Of a stretch of 64,000 nt of DNA, positions 50,715 to 61,342 are shown in pieces. The DNA is from CBDCFV01 sp965203835 (lineage in GTDB: Bacteria; Chloroflexota; Dehalococcoidia; Lucifugimonadales; UBA3495). The notes beneath the pieces were generated by a model. The model was not told the origin of the DNA. It saw nothing but the letters and a program-made list of their open reading frames with translations, and ran no database searches. How positions within the stretch are numbered: position 1 is the first letter of the stretch; every line of letters starts with the position of its first letter. The translations under genes and the position numbers were made by a program. The stretch spans positions 2,480,001-2,544,000 of the forward strand of contig OZ241919.1 of NCBI GenBank assembly GCA_965203835.1. Reading direction: 5' to 3'.

Positions 50715-50879
50715 CTACTTGCTCGGAGGGTTGTTGCCTCTGCCGCCACCCGAAGGGTTGCCCGTTGTGGAGGGCGCGTTCGCCGGCCGGCCTCCCCCTC
50801 CCTTTCCGCCACCACTCTTGCCGCCGCCTTTGCCGCCACCGCCACCCCTGCCGCCTCTCATCGTCGGTACGCTGTTCAT
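50715..50879 (-). CDS. Gly-rich small protein
   Basis: 54 residues: MNSVPTMRGGRGGGGGKGGG ... ending APSTTGNPSGGGRGNNPPSK-type. The end PSTTGNPSGGGRGNNPP recurs in small bacterial proteins known to me only as hypotheticals. GAGG lies 7 bases before the ATG. The long glycine/lysine run suggests a flexible nucleic-acid-binding peptide. It is too short for standard ORF lists. Confidence 0.65.
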   Translation of the reverse strand: MNSVPTMRGGRGGGGGKGGGKSGGGKGGGGRPANAPSTTGNPSGGGRGNNPPSK

Positions 50880-51019
50880 ATCAACACCTCACTTTGTAGT
50901 AACTCCCCCGGCGTTCCTCGCGGGGCGGGCATTCTACCGGGATGGTTGGCGGAAAGCAAGGGGGCAGGACACGCTGGGTATAATATGGCAAATGGAATCA
51001 GAGAATCGGGGGATGTTTC

Positions 51020-51885
51020 TTGGGCAGCGAAGACGGAATGCCGGAGGATGATCGGAACGGCGAGACGGGGCGCTCAGGTCTCTATGTTGACCTGGAGAAC
51101 CTTCACGCCGACGGGCAGTCGATGGTCGAGGATCTCGTCGATAACTGGCCGGACAAGGTGCCCGCGCCATCGCGACTGCGCCTATACGTTCGGGCGGACC
51201 AGGTGGAGCTCTGGCGGCTCTGGGCCGAAAGCCGATTTCCCGACCTGGATGTGGCGGTCCGCGGCACCCAGCATTTTAGCCTGTCGCCGACCAAGAACTC
51301 CGCCGACATCGCCATCGCCGCCAACGCCATTGCCGATCTGGTGCTGGACCGGGTTACCCACGTCGTCGTATTCAGCGACGACAGCGACTTCATTTCCCTC
51401 TACGCCGCTATACGGGACGAGCCCGGCATCCCACGGTCCGATGGGAAGGTGCCATTTCTGTGGGTGGTAACCGACCGGGACGGTTCGCTCTCGGCCACCG
51501 TCAAGCAGTTCTTCCCGCCCGCGCAGCTGCACCTGGTCAGTGCGAAGGGAAAGAAGCCCGGCCGGCCGGGTCCGGGTCGGCAATCGCCGAAACCCGACGA
51601 AGGGTCAGGGTCGGCCCCGTCCAGCGGCGATGTCTGGACGCAAATGGCGCGGGCCGTAGTGGAAGAAATCGAGGTGGGCCAGTTCAGGAGCACCGATTGC
51701 CAGAGAATTATCAAGGAACGCTGGCCCCGGCATCCCCTGGCATCGGCCGGCGGCGCGTCTTTCGGTGCCGAGTTCAAGAATAACATCTGGCCGGTCCTGG
51801 AGGGGTGGGGGTCGAAATCAGCAACCCGGGGAAGAATCCCATCAAGTATGAGATGGTGGAAAAGGCAAAGCTCGCCGCCGGTTGA
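51020..51885 (+). CDS. NYN-domain (LabA-like) protein, frameshifted near the end
   Basis: About 288 residues. SGLYVDLENLHADGQSMVED (first Asp), NSADIAIAANAIADLVLDRV and VVVFSDDSDFISLYAAIRDE are the NYN/PIN-like nuclease motifs. A basic linker and a C-terminal OST-HTH-like helical domain (VEVGQFRSTDCQRIIKERW-type) follow. The frame is lost at the GGGGG run near 51803; one extra G restores VEISNPGKNPIKYEMVEKAK-LAAG-stop at 51885. Start TTG 51020 or ATG 51038. Probably an RNA-processing enzyme. Confidence 0.75.
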
Positions 51886-51899
51886 AAGCGGACTCCGGC

Positions 51900-52301
51900 T
51901 CAACGGCGCTCTCCGCGTTCCCGGTGCGCACGGGCCCTTTTCCGTTTATCTCCCCGGACCGATGCTGCGCGCCGGTCCACGCCTCCCTTCCCGCCGTGGC
52001 ACGGGGCGGCGCCCGTTTGCCCCGCCCGGGCAAGGCACCCTTGGCATGAGTCCTGGCGAGTCGTCAACAGATGGGCCAGGCCCATTTCTTCAGCCAGTTC
52101 CAACAGTGCCAGCAGGTGCCGCGTGTTGGGCCGGACTCCCAGCTTCCGCCACCGCCTCACGGTGAGGGGAAAGGTGCCGAGGCGGCGGGCCAGTTCCGCC
52201 CACGACAGCCCCGACGCCTCCTTGAAACGCACCAGGCGCTGGGGGAAGTCGTCCGGGAAGACGTAGGCGCCCCTGCTGTAATCGACGCGCTGTCTTGGCA
52301 T
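51900..52301 (-). CDS. XRE-like HTH regulator
   Basis: 134 residues from MPRQRVDYSRGAYVFPDD. FPQRLVRFKEASGLSWAELA, then RRLGTFPLTVRRWRKLGVRP is the HTH, and LLALLELAEEMGLAHLL closes the conserved domain at about residue 80. The remaining ~50 Arg-rich residues look like read-through. Sibling of the genes at 4173 and 21479. Convergent with the NYN gene, with only 14 bases between stops. Confidence 0.7.
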   Translation of the reverse strand: MPRQRVDYSRGAYVFPDDFPQRLVRFKEASGLSWAELARRLGTFPLTVRRWRKLGVRPNTRHLLALLELAEEMGLAHLLTTRQDSCQGCLARAGQTGAAPCHGGKGGVDRRAASVRGDKRKRARAHRERGERR

Positions 52302-52428
52302 CTGGGCAGGTCCTTCATGTAGTCCATCGGCGCGGCGACTCCTCCATTTACTTGGGTGGCGGGCCGCCGCGCTCTCATGTATGCCGTCCTTTTTGCCTTG
52401 CCGCGGAAGGCTAGGTGGCGGACCCGCC

Positions 52429-55400
52429 TTAGCCACCCTGCTGCCAGTCCACCTTATGGTTGGCGTCGTGGGCCAAGCCCGGGTGGGACAGGTCGGCGTC
52501 CATGCCCGCCGCCGTCGATCCGATGCCGCCGCCGTTGAGTTCCAACGTGTCGGCGAGTACGGCGATGCCCTGCGTCGAGTAGTTCGGCTCCACCACGGTG
52601 TGGGTGAAGGTGAGCGTCGTTGTGCCGCTGCCGCCCTCGTAGGTCGTCCACTTGGTTCCCCAGTCCGCCGGGTCCATGTCTATGTTGAGGCGCGGGCTGC
52701 CGGTCACGTCCACGCCCTCGCTGAATGTGACCGTCACCCGGATCACGTCGCCCAGGCTGTAGGTATCATCTGCGCCGGGGTCAGAGGTGATGGCCACGGC
52801 GGTCACGGTGGGCGTGGTTGCCGGTGGCGCAGACGCCTGCTCCCAGTCCACCTTGTGGTCGTCGTCGTGGGCGAGGCCCGAGTGGGACAGGTCGGCGTTA
52901 ACGTCCGCAGCCGTGGACTGGATGCTGCCGCCGTTGAGTTGCAGCGTGTCGGCCAGCACGGCGATGCCCTGGTCGGAGTAGTTCGGCTCAACCACCGTGT
53001 GGGTGAAGGTGAGCGTGGTTGAGCCGCTGCCGCTGGCGTAAGCCGCCTGCTTCTCCCCGTACTCCGGGTCCATCTTGATGGTCAGGAGTGGGGTTCCGCC
53101 GGCGGTGTCCACGTCCACCGCCTTGCTGAAGGTCACCGTCACCTGGATCACGTCGTCCTTCCGGTAAGTGTCGTCATCGCCCGGGTCCGACGTGATGGAT
53201 ACGGCGGTGACCGTGGGCGTGGTGCGCCCGTCCACCTTGTGGTCGGCGTCGTGGGCCAGGCCCGCGTGGGACAGGTCGGCGTCCGCGTCGGCTGCCGTGG
53301 ACTGAATAGTCCCGCCGTTGAGGGCCAGGGTGTCGGCCAGGACGGCGATGCCCTGGGTGGAGAGGTTGGCCGACGCCACCGTATAGGCGAAGGCAAGCGT
53401 GGTTGAGCCGGTGCCGCTGGCGTAGGCAGCCCACTCCTCCCCGTAGGCCGGGTCCATTTTGATTTTCAACTGCGGGCTGCCGGTTACGTCCATGGCCTCG
53501 CTGAAGGTCAGCGTTACCTGGATCACGTCCTCCAGCGCGTAGGTGTCGTCCGAACCCGCGTCCGACGTAACCGCCACGGCGGTCACCGTGGGGGGTGGTT
53601 GCCGGCGGCGCCGTCGCCTGCTGCCAGTCCACCTTGTGGTCGTCGTCGTGGCCCAGGCCGGCGTGGGACAGGTCGGCGTCCACGTCCGCCGCCGTGGACT
53701 GGATGCTGCCGCCGTTCAGCGTCAGGGTGTTGGCAAGGACGGCGATGCCATCGTCGGAGAAGTTGGGTTCCACCACCGTATGGGTGAAAGTCAGCGTGGT
53801 TGAGCCGGAACCACCGGCGTAAGCCGCCCATTTCTCGCCGTACTCCGGGTCCATCTTGATGGTCAGGCGGGGCGTTCCGTCCGTGGAGTCCACATCCACC
53901 GCCTCACTGAAGGTCACCGTCACCTGGATCACGTCGTCCTTCCGGTAAGTGTCGTCAGCGCCCGGGTCCGACGTGATGGTCACGGCGGTCACCGTGGGCG
54001 TGGTTGCCGGTTCCGGCTCGGATTGGTCCGTTTGCTGCCAGTCCACCTTGTGGTCGTCGTCGTGGGCGAGGCCGGTGTGCGACAGGTCGGCGGCCACGTC
54101 CGAGGCCGTCGATTCGATGGCCCCGCCGTTGAGCGCCAGCGTGTTCGCCAGGACGGCGATGCCCTGCGACGAGTAATTCGGCTCCACCACCTGGTAGGCG
54201 AAGACCAGCTCCGAAGTGCCGGTCCCGCTGGCGTACTCCGCCCACTTGGCGCCCCAGTCCGCCGGGTCCATGTCGATGGTCAGGCGGGGCGTTCCATCGG
54301 TGGTGTCCACGTCCACCGCCTCGCTGAACGTCACCTGGATGCGGATGGTCTCGCCCAGCGCGTAGGTGTCGCCTGATGCGGGCCGCGACGACACTGCCAC
54401 GCCGTTCACCTCCGGCTGCGCCGCCGCCACTGCAGCCGTGGGCGCACTGGTCAGGGTCTCCTTGTGGCCTGCGTCGTCGGTGAAGGACGTGCTAACCCTG
54501 ACGGTCTTGCCAATGTCGTCGTTGACCAGGGTGTACGACGGCCCCGTAGCCCCGGGGATGTCGGTCCCATCGGCCAGCCACCGGTGGCTGAAGATTGCGT
54601 TGGTCAGGCCGTCGTCGTCGGAAATTCCCGATGTGTCAGTGCTGAGGGTCTTCCCGACCCGTGGTGTGCCGCTAATAGTCGGGTGCCCAGTGGCTGGGGA
54701 GTTCCAAGCCAACACTGCAATTTCAAGCCCCGAGGAGCAGTTGTTCGTCGTGTCGGACTCGCCCGCCACCGCGTCCACGCATGCGCCGTAGTAGTACGTG
54801 CCCGCCGTATCGGGCGCCGTCAGTTCCTCGCTTACGCTGGCGTGCTCCGATGCGGCAAGCGCCGCTATGTTGTCCGTCCCCACCTCCGTGTCTGTCGTGT
54901 CGATGGTCGCGTCCGTCGACCGGTAGTAGCGCAGCGTTGTCGCAGCAGAGGCGGCAGCGCCTTCGTTTCGCAGTCCGGCATCCAGCCTGAAGGTCTCTCC
55001 CGCATACACTCCCGCAGCGGTGTTGATTGAAATCACCGATACAGATGCCAGGTCCGGCTCCAAAGCTGACGGAACTGCCTTCGCCGCGCTGCTCCGCGTC
55101 TCATGGTTGCCCGCATCGTCGGTAAAAGACACGCGGACCTTGATGGCCTTGCCCGCGTCAACGGCGACCAAAGTGTAGGTCGAACCCGTAGCCCCGGATA
55201 TGTCGGCATCGTCGGCCAGCCACTGGTAGCTGAAGGTGGCATTGGTCATTCCGTCGCTGTCCGATATGCTCGATGTGTCTGCCGTGAGGGTCTCCCCCAC
55301 CTGTGCCGTGCCGCTAATTGTGGGCTGGCCGGAGGCGGGGCTGTTGGTCTGCCCCGGCCTCGTCACCACGGTGGTCGGTTCGCTGGGGCGCGACAGACGG

Positions 55401-57301
55401 CCAATGGACACCCACACCTTGATTTTGCTTCCTTCGTCACCGGTGGTCAGCGTGTAGGTGGAGTTGTCCGCTCCATCGATCCATGTATCCGTAGTGCCAT
55501 CGGTTCTATTCCAACCATAAAATGGTCCCCAATCTGTCTCTCGGGTCGAAATCCGGGACACGTCCGCCGTCAGGGTTTCTCCCACCTGTGGTGTTCCGGT
55601 TATGACCGGCACTTCGTCGCTGTCGTGCCAGTCGTTGATGACCACTACGGCAACTTCAAGAGATCTGGAGTTCGTGCCGTCAGAGGCCTCTATCGTCAAC
55701 CTGTATTTGTTGTCCCCGTCGGCGTCCTTGGGGTCTTCATAGTTGGGCGGGGAGGTGAACCACAGACCCCTGCTGGAATTCACACCCTTGAGAAAGAAGA
55801 AGCTTCCGTCATCACCGGAAAGAGACCAGGTGATGTCTGAGTCAGAACCGGACACCCTATAAACTGATCCCACCTGAGTCTCGCCGTTCTCTCTGAATTC
55901 GGTGGTCGCTGGCCCAGTCAGGCTCCATGAGGAGGAGGAACCGGCGACCTTGTGGGCCGAGTCGTCGGCCAGGACATCGTGGCTTACAACGGCGTCCAAC
56001 GGAATTTGCGCAACGTTCAAGGTTGCTGATATGGGATTATTCCTGGCAGCATCACGAATGGAGCCTCCGTCTAGGTACAACTTGTTGGCTTCGACCGAAA
56101 TCCCGTCCGTGTCGGAGTCGCCGGCCTGCACCGTGTAATCGAACACTACGTCCTTGCCGCTTCTACTCTGATACTCGGCCACCCGCGCCGTACCGCCAAT
56201 GTCCAGTTCAAGGTGGGGTCTGCGAATGACACCCTGGCGCGTGACCTTGGGGACCCATACGTTCTCACTGAAAGTCACAGTGACCTCGATCTTGTCGCCG
56301 GTGTCGTAGGTGTCGTCATCTCCGGGGTCGGAGGTGATGGCGACGGATTCGACGGTAGGCACAACCGCGTCCACTCGATGCCCGCGGTCGGCCGACACCG
56401 CCGGGTGGGTCAGGATGGCATCGTTACCCGCCTGATCCTTGATGAACCCGCCATTCAGGCTTATCGAGTTGGCCTTAATGGCCACCCCGTCGGTGTCCAG
56501 GTCCCCCTCCTGTATCACGTACTCGAAGGACTCGCCAAACAAATTGCTGCTATCCCAATCAGCCGCCTTTTTCTCTCCGTCGAAATCCAGCATCAACTGA
56601 GGAGGACCGGTGACACTGGCAAAGGCGGGGCCGCTGTCTGAGGCTGAAGCGCTCATTTGGACCCAGATTCGCTCACCAGCCGTGTAAAACCCATCTGACA
56701 TATAGGATGTGTTCAAAATCCTGAGTGATATCCTCGGGCGAATGCCGTCCACCTCGTGGCTTGCCTGAGCAGCCAGGGCGTCGTGGGTAAGGTCGGCGTC
56801 ATTTCCTGCGTCGTCCCTGATGCTGCCGCCGTTCAGCTTGAGCTTGTTGGCGCCTATGGCAACACCATTGGTGTCCGAGTCCCCTTCCGCTGCCGTGTAG
56901 CTGAAGACCACTGCGCCATCTTCGGATCTCAGGTATCCTGCGGCCCTGATAGCGCGTCCAATAGTCAGGTCCAACTTCGGGGCGCCGGTTACGGTGACAT
57001 CTTCGTTAAAGGTCACCGTTACTTCGATGTCGTCTCCAATGCCGTAGATGCCGGACGGCCGAACATAGTACGTAAAGCCTCCCGCGCTGTAAGGAACATC
57101 CTCGCGGATGTCGTCGTCAGGGTCGCTTGTAATGGCGATGGACGATATGGTCGGGGCCGTCGTGTCGGCCTGGGCGGCAACCGGCGAAGGACCGCCAAAT
57201 GCTTTCAGCGCTGCCACAATCAAAAAAGCCCCAACCAGAAAGGCGGGCGCGAATTGCAGCAAGGGCATCCTGATCTTTCCGTTGATGCGGTTGTCGTCCA
57301 T
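52429..57301 (-). CDS. Giant repeat surface protein, one frameshift
   Basis: About 1,620 residues. The ATG at 57301 follows AAAGGAGG. The signal/anchor LLQFAPAFLVGAFLIVAALK is followed by repeats of ~120 residues with the pattern VTVTFSEAVDVDTTDGTPRL ... VLANTLALNGGAIQST ... DLSHTGLAHDDDHKVDW; four at the C-terminal end are near identical. The centre has cadherin-like (QPTISGTAQVGETLTA) and CARDB-like (EPDLASVSVISINTAAGVYA) domains. A C-run (GGGGGG on plus, about 53589) breaks the frame; removing one base joins the two halves. Likely a cell-surface adhesin or S-layer-associated protein. Confidence 0.8.
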
Positions 57302-57384
57302 GAGAGCCTCCTTTAAACACGGGTATGAGAGAATTTCCTGCTTTTTCAAGCTATTGCGCCTGGACCGAAGTTGCGTCCAATAAC

Positions 57385-57747
57385 TCAAGCTCCCTCAAAA
57401 TCAACCCCTCCCGGAAGGTAAGCGGGATGTACTTTGAGGAAGTAATTCGTGCCTGTTGCGCCCCTCACTCCGTTGTTCAACTCCTGACACGGAGCGCGCA
57501 ACTGCTGATTGACCAGGTAATCGGCGGCGCCGTTAACGTCGTCCCAATCCACCCACACATCCAGAGAGCCCTGCTCGGTGTCGACACTCGACCCGGGGGG
57601 CTTGGTCGGTAATTCGGAAACGTGGGTAGCCGCCCCCGGAATAGACAAGTTCCAGACTGCGACTAGGGCATTGGTGACGACAGGCAGCAGGGCAACGGAG
57701 GTAAAAGCCAATGGACCCAGTAATGGAAAAGCAAATGCGAACCTCAC
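57385..57747 (-). pseudogene. Truncated secreted fibronectin-type protein
   Basis: 120 residues: a hydrophobic N-terminus (FAFPLLGPLAFTSVALLPVV) and a fibronectin-like start (SVDTEQGSLDVWVDWDDVNG; ADYLVNQQLRAPCQELNNGV) that stops early, before the domain is complete. Such domains are usually followed by several more. I read it as a truncated surface-protein gene; a short functional lipid-free protein is less likely. Confidence 0.5.
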
Positions 57748-57814
57748 GTCGTCACCTCTTGCGGGCGACGTACGCCAGGCTCCGGGTTTTCGAGGCTAGA
57801 GGAGAGGGAAAGTC

Positions 57815-57827
57815 GGGGGGGGGGGGG
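57815..57827. repeat. Thirteen-base poly-G tract
   Basis: A G13 run lies 68 bp upstream of the 57747 start on the minus strand. Long homopolymers next to promoters of surface genes are typical sites of slipped-strand phase variation. The exact length is the least certain part of any assembly. Confidence 0.6.
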
Positions 57828-58077
57828 TAGACTCGGCTACAATAGGACTGCGGGCGTAGGACGCCACAAACGCGGACTTTCCGGTGCCGGTATCCGCACC
57901 GTCAGAAGCATCGCAATGTCGCCGGGCCAATGGCATCGAGTTGTCTCCCACCATCTGGGGTGTAGTTGCGACGGATTCTACCACAAGATACATTTCTACA
58001 GTGCCACTATTTCACCAGTTTTTACCACTTATTGTAACTATCCCAAATTGCCCCTATAATTGCCCATATAACTGTTC

Positions 58078-58137
58078 CCGCCGGCGCAGTTTGCTGCGTC
58101 CTGGCGGGAGCACTAGGGCCGGGATTTCCCGGCCCCC
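58078..58137 (+). promoter_or_regulatory. Two hairpins before the kinase gene
   Basis: CCCGCC-type stem (58078-58116, closing with GGCGGG) with an inner CGCAG/CTGCG helix, then GGGCCGGGATTTCCCGGCCC (58117-58136). The second ends 6 bases before the GTG start, so the ribosome site would be buried in structure. Confidence 0.4.
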
Positions 58138-58142
58138 CAGGG

Positions 58143-60533
58143 GTGAGAGAATTGGACCAACCGGACGGGCAGGCCCAACGGATACGGGAGCTGGAGGAAC
58201 GCCTCTCCCTCCTGAGCGGAGCCAGCCTGCGCATCAACGAGAGCCTGGACTTCGACACGGTGCTGCAGGAGGTGGCGGACAGCGCCCGGGCCCTCACCGC
58301 CTCCCGCTACGCGGCCATCACCGTGCTTGACGAAGCCGGGCGCCTGCCGGACTTCATCGTCTCCGGCCTGACCCGGGAGGAGCACCAGGGGTTGTGGGAC
58401 ATGCCGGAAGGGCTGGGGTTCTTCCAGTATCTCAGCGGGCTGGAGGAACCCCTCCGGGTTTCGGACATAGGAAGCCACCTGAGGGCATTGAACATGCCGG
58501 AGTTCCTGCCCTCCGTGCCGGCGACCTCCCTCTTGGTCGCTCCCATCCGCCACCAGGGGGCCGGGGTGGGCACGATCTACCTGGCCCACGACACGGAGGC
58601 CCGGGAGTTCACCCGGGAGGACGAGGAGACGCTGGTGCTCTTCGCCTCCCAGGCGGCCCTGGCCATCGCCAACGCCCGGCGGCACCGGGAGGAGCAGCGG
58701 GCCAAGGCCGGCCTGGAGACGCTGATCGACACCTCTCCGGTGGGCGTGGCGGTCTTCGACTCGGCGACGGGAATGCCCCGGTCCTTCAACCGGGAGGCCA
58801 CCAGGATCGTGGACAGCCTGCGGGGTCCCGGCCAGTCTCCGGTGGACCTGCTGAAGGTGATTACCTTCCGGCGGGCCGACGGGCGGGAATTTTCCCTGGA
58901 GGAGTTCCCCCTGGCCGGGCTGCTGAGCACGCCGGAGACGCTCCACGCCGAGGAGATTGTCCTGCGGGTCCCCGACGGGCGCAGCGTTTCGGTGCTGCTC
59001 AACGCCACCCCCATTCTCTCCGGCGACGGCGCCGTGGAGTCCTTCGTGGTCACCCTCCAGGACCTGGCGGCGCTGGAGGAGCCGGAGCGGCTGCGGGCCG
59101 AGTTCCTGGCCATGGTCAGCCACGAGCTGCGGGCGCCCCTGGCGACCATCAAGGGCTCCGCCGCCACGGTGCTGGACTCTACTGCTGACCTGGACCCGGC
59201 GGTGCTGCGGCAGTTCTTCCGCATCATCGGCGGCCAGGCGGACCGCATGAACGAGATGGTGTCGGACCTGCTGGACGTGGCGGGCATCGAGACGGGGACG
59301 CTGGCGGTCAGTCCCGAACCGGCGGAGGTGGCGGCGCTGGTGGACCGGGCCCGCAGCGCCTTCGGCGGCGGAGGGGGCAACAACACCATCACCATCGACC
59401 TGGAGCCGGACCTGCCCCTGGTGCTGGCGGACCGGCGGCGCATCGTGCAGGTGCTGGGCAACCTGCTGGCCAATGCCGCCCGCCACTCGCCGGAGTCGTC
59501 CGTCATCCGGGTGAGCGCGGCGCGGGAGGGGGTTCACGTGGCGGTGGCGGTGTCCGACCAGGGCCGGGGCATCCCGGCCGAGCGGCTGCCCCACCTGTTT
59601 CGGAAGTTCTCCGGGCCGCAGTCCGGCGAGCGGGGCGGGGACACGGGGCTGGGCCTGGCCATCTGCAAGGGCATCGTGGAGGCCCACGGGGGCCGCATCC
59701 GGGCCGAGAGCGACGGCGTGGGCCTGGGGGCCAGGTTCACCTTCACCCTGCCGGTGGTCGAGGCAACCGGGCGGAGCGCCAGGGTGAACAATGCGCCCGT
59801 TTCAAGGCGGGTCTCGGGCAACACGCGCCAGGACTCCGGGGAACCGGTGCGCGTCCTGGTGGTGGAGGACGATCCCCAGGAACTGCGCTACGTGCGGGAC
59901 GTGCTGGTCCAGTCGGGCTACGCGCCCCTGGTGACCGGAGACCCCCAGGAGGCGCTGCGGCTCATGGAGAGGGAGCGGCCCCGGCTGGCGCTCCTGGACC
60001 TGGTGCTGCCCGACGGCGACGGCATTGAGCTGATGCAGGAGATTCTCAAGATAGCCGAGGTGCCGGTGATTTTCCTGTCGGCCTACGGGCGGGACGAGAC
60101 CATCGCCCGGGCCTTCGAGATGGGGGCCGTGGACTACCTGGTCAAGCCCTTCTCGCCCACGGAGCTGGCGGCCAGGATGGGGTCGGCCCTGCGCCGCCGG
60201 GAGGTGGCCGAGACCGAGCCCTACGTGCTGGGCGGCCTGGTCATTGATTATTCGGCCCGGCGGGTGTCCCTGGATGGTGTCCCCGTGCAGTTGACCGCCA
60301 TGGAGTACCGGATGCTGGCCGAGCTGTCGGCCAATGCCGGGAAGGTGCTGACCTACGAGCACCTGCTGGAGCAGGTCTGGAGGGAGCGCAGCAGCGGCGG
60401 CATGAGGCCCATGCGCACCATGCTGGGCAAGCTGCGCGGCAAGCTGGGCGAGGAGGCCCGCAACCCCAGGTACATTTTCACCGAGTCCCGGGTCGGGTAC
60501 TGGATGCCAGAGGGGGAGGGGTTGGAGGAGTAA
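58143..60533 (+). CDS. Histidine kinase fused to a PhoB-type response regulator
   Basis: 796 residues. A GAF domain (about 35-185; FDTVLQEVADSARALTASRY) is followed by a PAS-like domain (about 195-310), HisKA with MVSHELRAPLATIKG (His327), HATPase with LLANAARHSP, VSDQGRGIPAERLPHLFRKF and GDTGLGLAICKGIVEAHGG, a receiver with VLVVEDDPQE and LALLDLVLPDGDG (Asp619), then a winged-helix DNA-binding domain (about 700-790; LTAMEYRMLAELSANAGKVL). Sensor, kinase, receiver and transcription factor share one chain, with no membrane helix, so it should be a cytosolic one-piece two-component system. GTG start. Confidence 0.85.
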   Translation: MRELDQPDGQAQRIRELEERLSLLSGASLRINESLDFDTVLQEVADSARALTASRYAAITVLDEAGRLPDFIVSGLTREEHQGLWDMPEGLGFFQYLSGLEEPLRVSDIGSHLRALNMPEFLPSVPATSLLVAPIRHQGAGVGTIYLAHDTEAREFTREDEETLVLFASQAALAIANARRHREEQRAKAGLETLIDTSPVGVAVFDSATGMPRSFNREATRIVDSLRGPGQSPVDLLKVITFRRADGREFSLEEFPLAGLLSTPETLHAEEIVLRVPDGRSVSVLLNATPILSGDGAVESFVVTLQDLAALEEPERLRAEFLAMVSHELRAPLATIKGSAATVLDSTADLDPAVLRQFFRIIGGQADRMNEMVSDLLDVAGIETGTLAVSPEPAEVAALVDRARSAFGGGGGNNTITIDLEPDLPLVLADRRRIVQVLGNLLANAARHSPESSVIRVSAAREGVHVAVAVSDQGRGIPAERLPHLFRKFSGPQSGERGGDTGLGLAICKGIVEAHGGRIRAESDGVGLGARFTFTLPVVEATGRSARVNNAPVSRRVSGNTRQDSGEPVRVLVVEDDPQELRYVRDVLVQSGYAPLVTGDPQEALRLMERERPRLALLDLVLPDGDGIELMQEILKIAEVPVIFLSAYGRDETIARAFEMGAVDYLVKPFSPTELAARMGSALRRREVAETEPYVLGGLVIDYSARRVSLDGVPVQLTAMEYRMLAELSANAGKVLTYEHLLEQVWRERSSGGMRPMRTMLGKLRGKLGEEARNPRYIFTESRVGYWMPEGEGLEE

Positions 60534-60784
60534 TCACCGGTATCCTGAAATGGTCGGCTCTATCCTTGCGCTTACAGCGACAGCGAGTGGAGTGGGAACC
60601 CGGGACATTCCGGCCTTTGTGAATCACCGTGGTCGCCGGCTGAGGTATGGCGATTGAAAGTCCTGGAGTTGAGGCGCTCATCACTTGACAGCAGGGGACG
60701 CCTACGGCGAACGGTCAGTTGCCGCGCTCCTGGCAATGGGAGCGCGGTTGGTCCTTTTGGAATCAAGTGGGAGTGTGGAGACAA

Positions 60785-61222
60785 ATGACATCGATTCTGC
60801 CGGGGTTCGTACTTCCCATGGTGCTTGCGGTGGCAATTACCCTGGCTGTGACGTCCTGCGGCGGGAATGATGGCGAGAAGAGAGCTACGGAGACGACGGG
60901 TCCGGCCACGGAATCAACTGCGCCTGCCTTCCAAGTCAACACACCGTCGCCGCCCGATGAGACTGTTCCAGGCGAGATAGAGACTGCGGCGCGGAAGCTT
61001 CTGGCCGAGGAGTTGGAAGCAGACGAGGGGGACTTCCAGCTCGCTAGTTCCGAGGGGATGGGGTGGTCCGACGCCAGCCTGGGATGCCCGCAGGAGGGCA
61101 TGTTCTACGCCCAGGTCCTCACTTCAGGCTACAAGCTGGTCTTCGACCTGGCAGGTAGATCCCACGCCGTGCATACCAACTCCCACGGCTCTCATATGGT
61201 GGTCTGCGGAGACGGGCGGTAG
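60785..61222 (+). CDS. Small lipoprotein
   Basis: 145 residues. The signal peptide LPMVLAVAITLAVTSCGG has a lipobox Cys at about 25, followed by a Thr/Glu/Pro linker and a compact domain (ARKLLAEELEADEGDFQLAS; GWSDASLGCPQEGMFYAQVL; SGYKLVFDLAGRSHAVHTN) with a conserved Cys pair. The pattern is familiar from small Chloroflexota lipoproteins of unknown role. GGAG lies 7-8 bases before the ATG. Confidence 0.7.
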   Translation: MTSILPGFVLPMVLAVAITLAVTSCGGNDGEKRATETTGPATESTAPAFQVNTPSPPDETVPGEIETAARKLLAEELEADEGDFQLASSEGMGWSDASLGCPQEGMFYAQVLTSGYKLVFDLAGRSHAVHTNSHGSHMVVCGDGR

Positions 61223-61342
61223 TGCTCCAAGACCAACTGCGGGGCGTTTTGGCTCTATTGCCTCCGTACTGGAAGACCTCCCAGCGAAAAGTCCCGATAC
61301 GGTACGCCCACGCCCACCGTTCGATGGGGTGACAGCCGGTGA

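Noticed and set aside
53543..53831. Short plus- and minus-strand ORFs inside the giant surface protein
   Set aside because: They recur in every repeat because the DNA repeats, not because they are genes.
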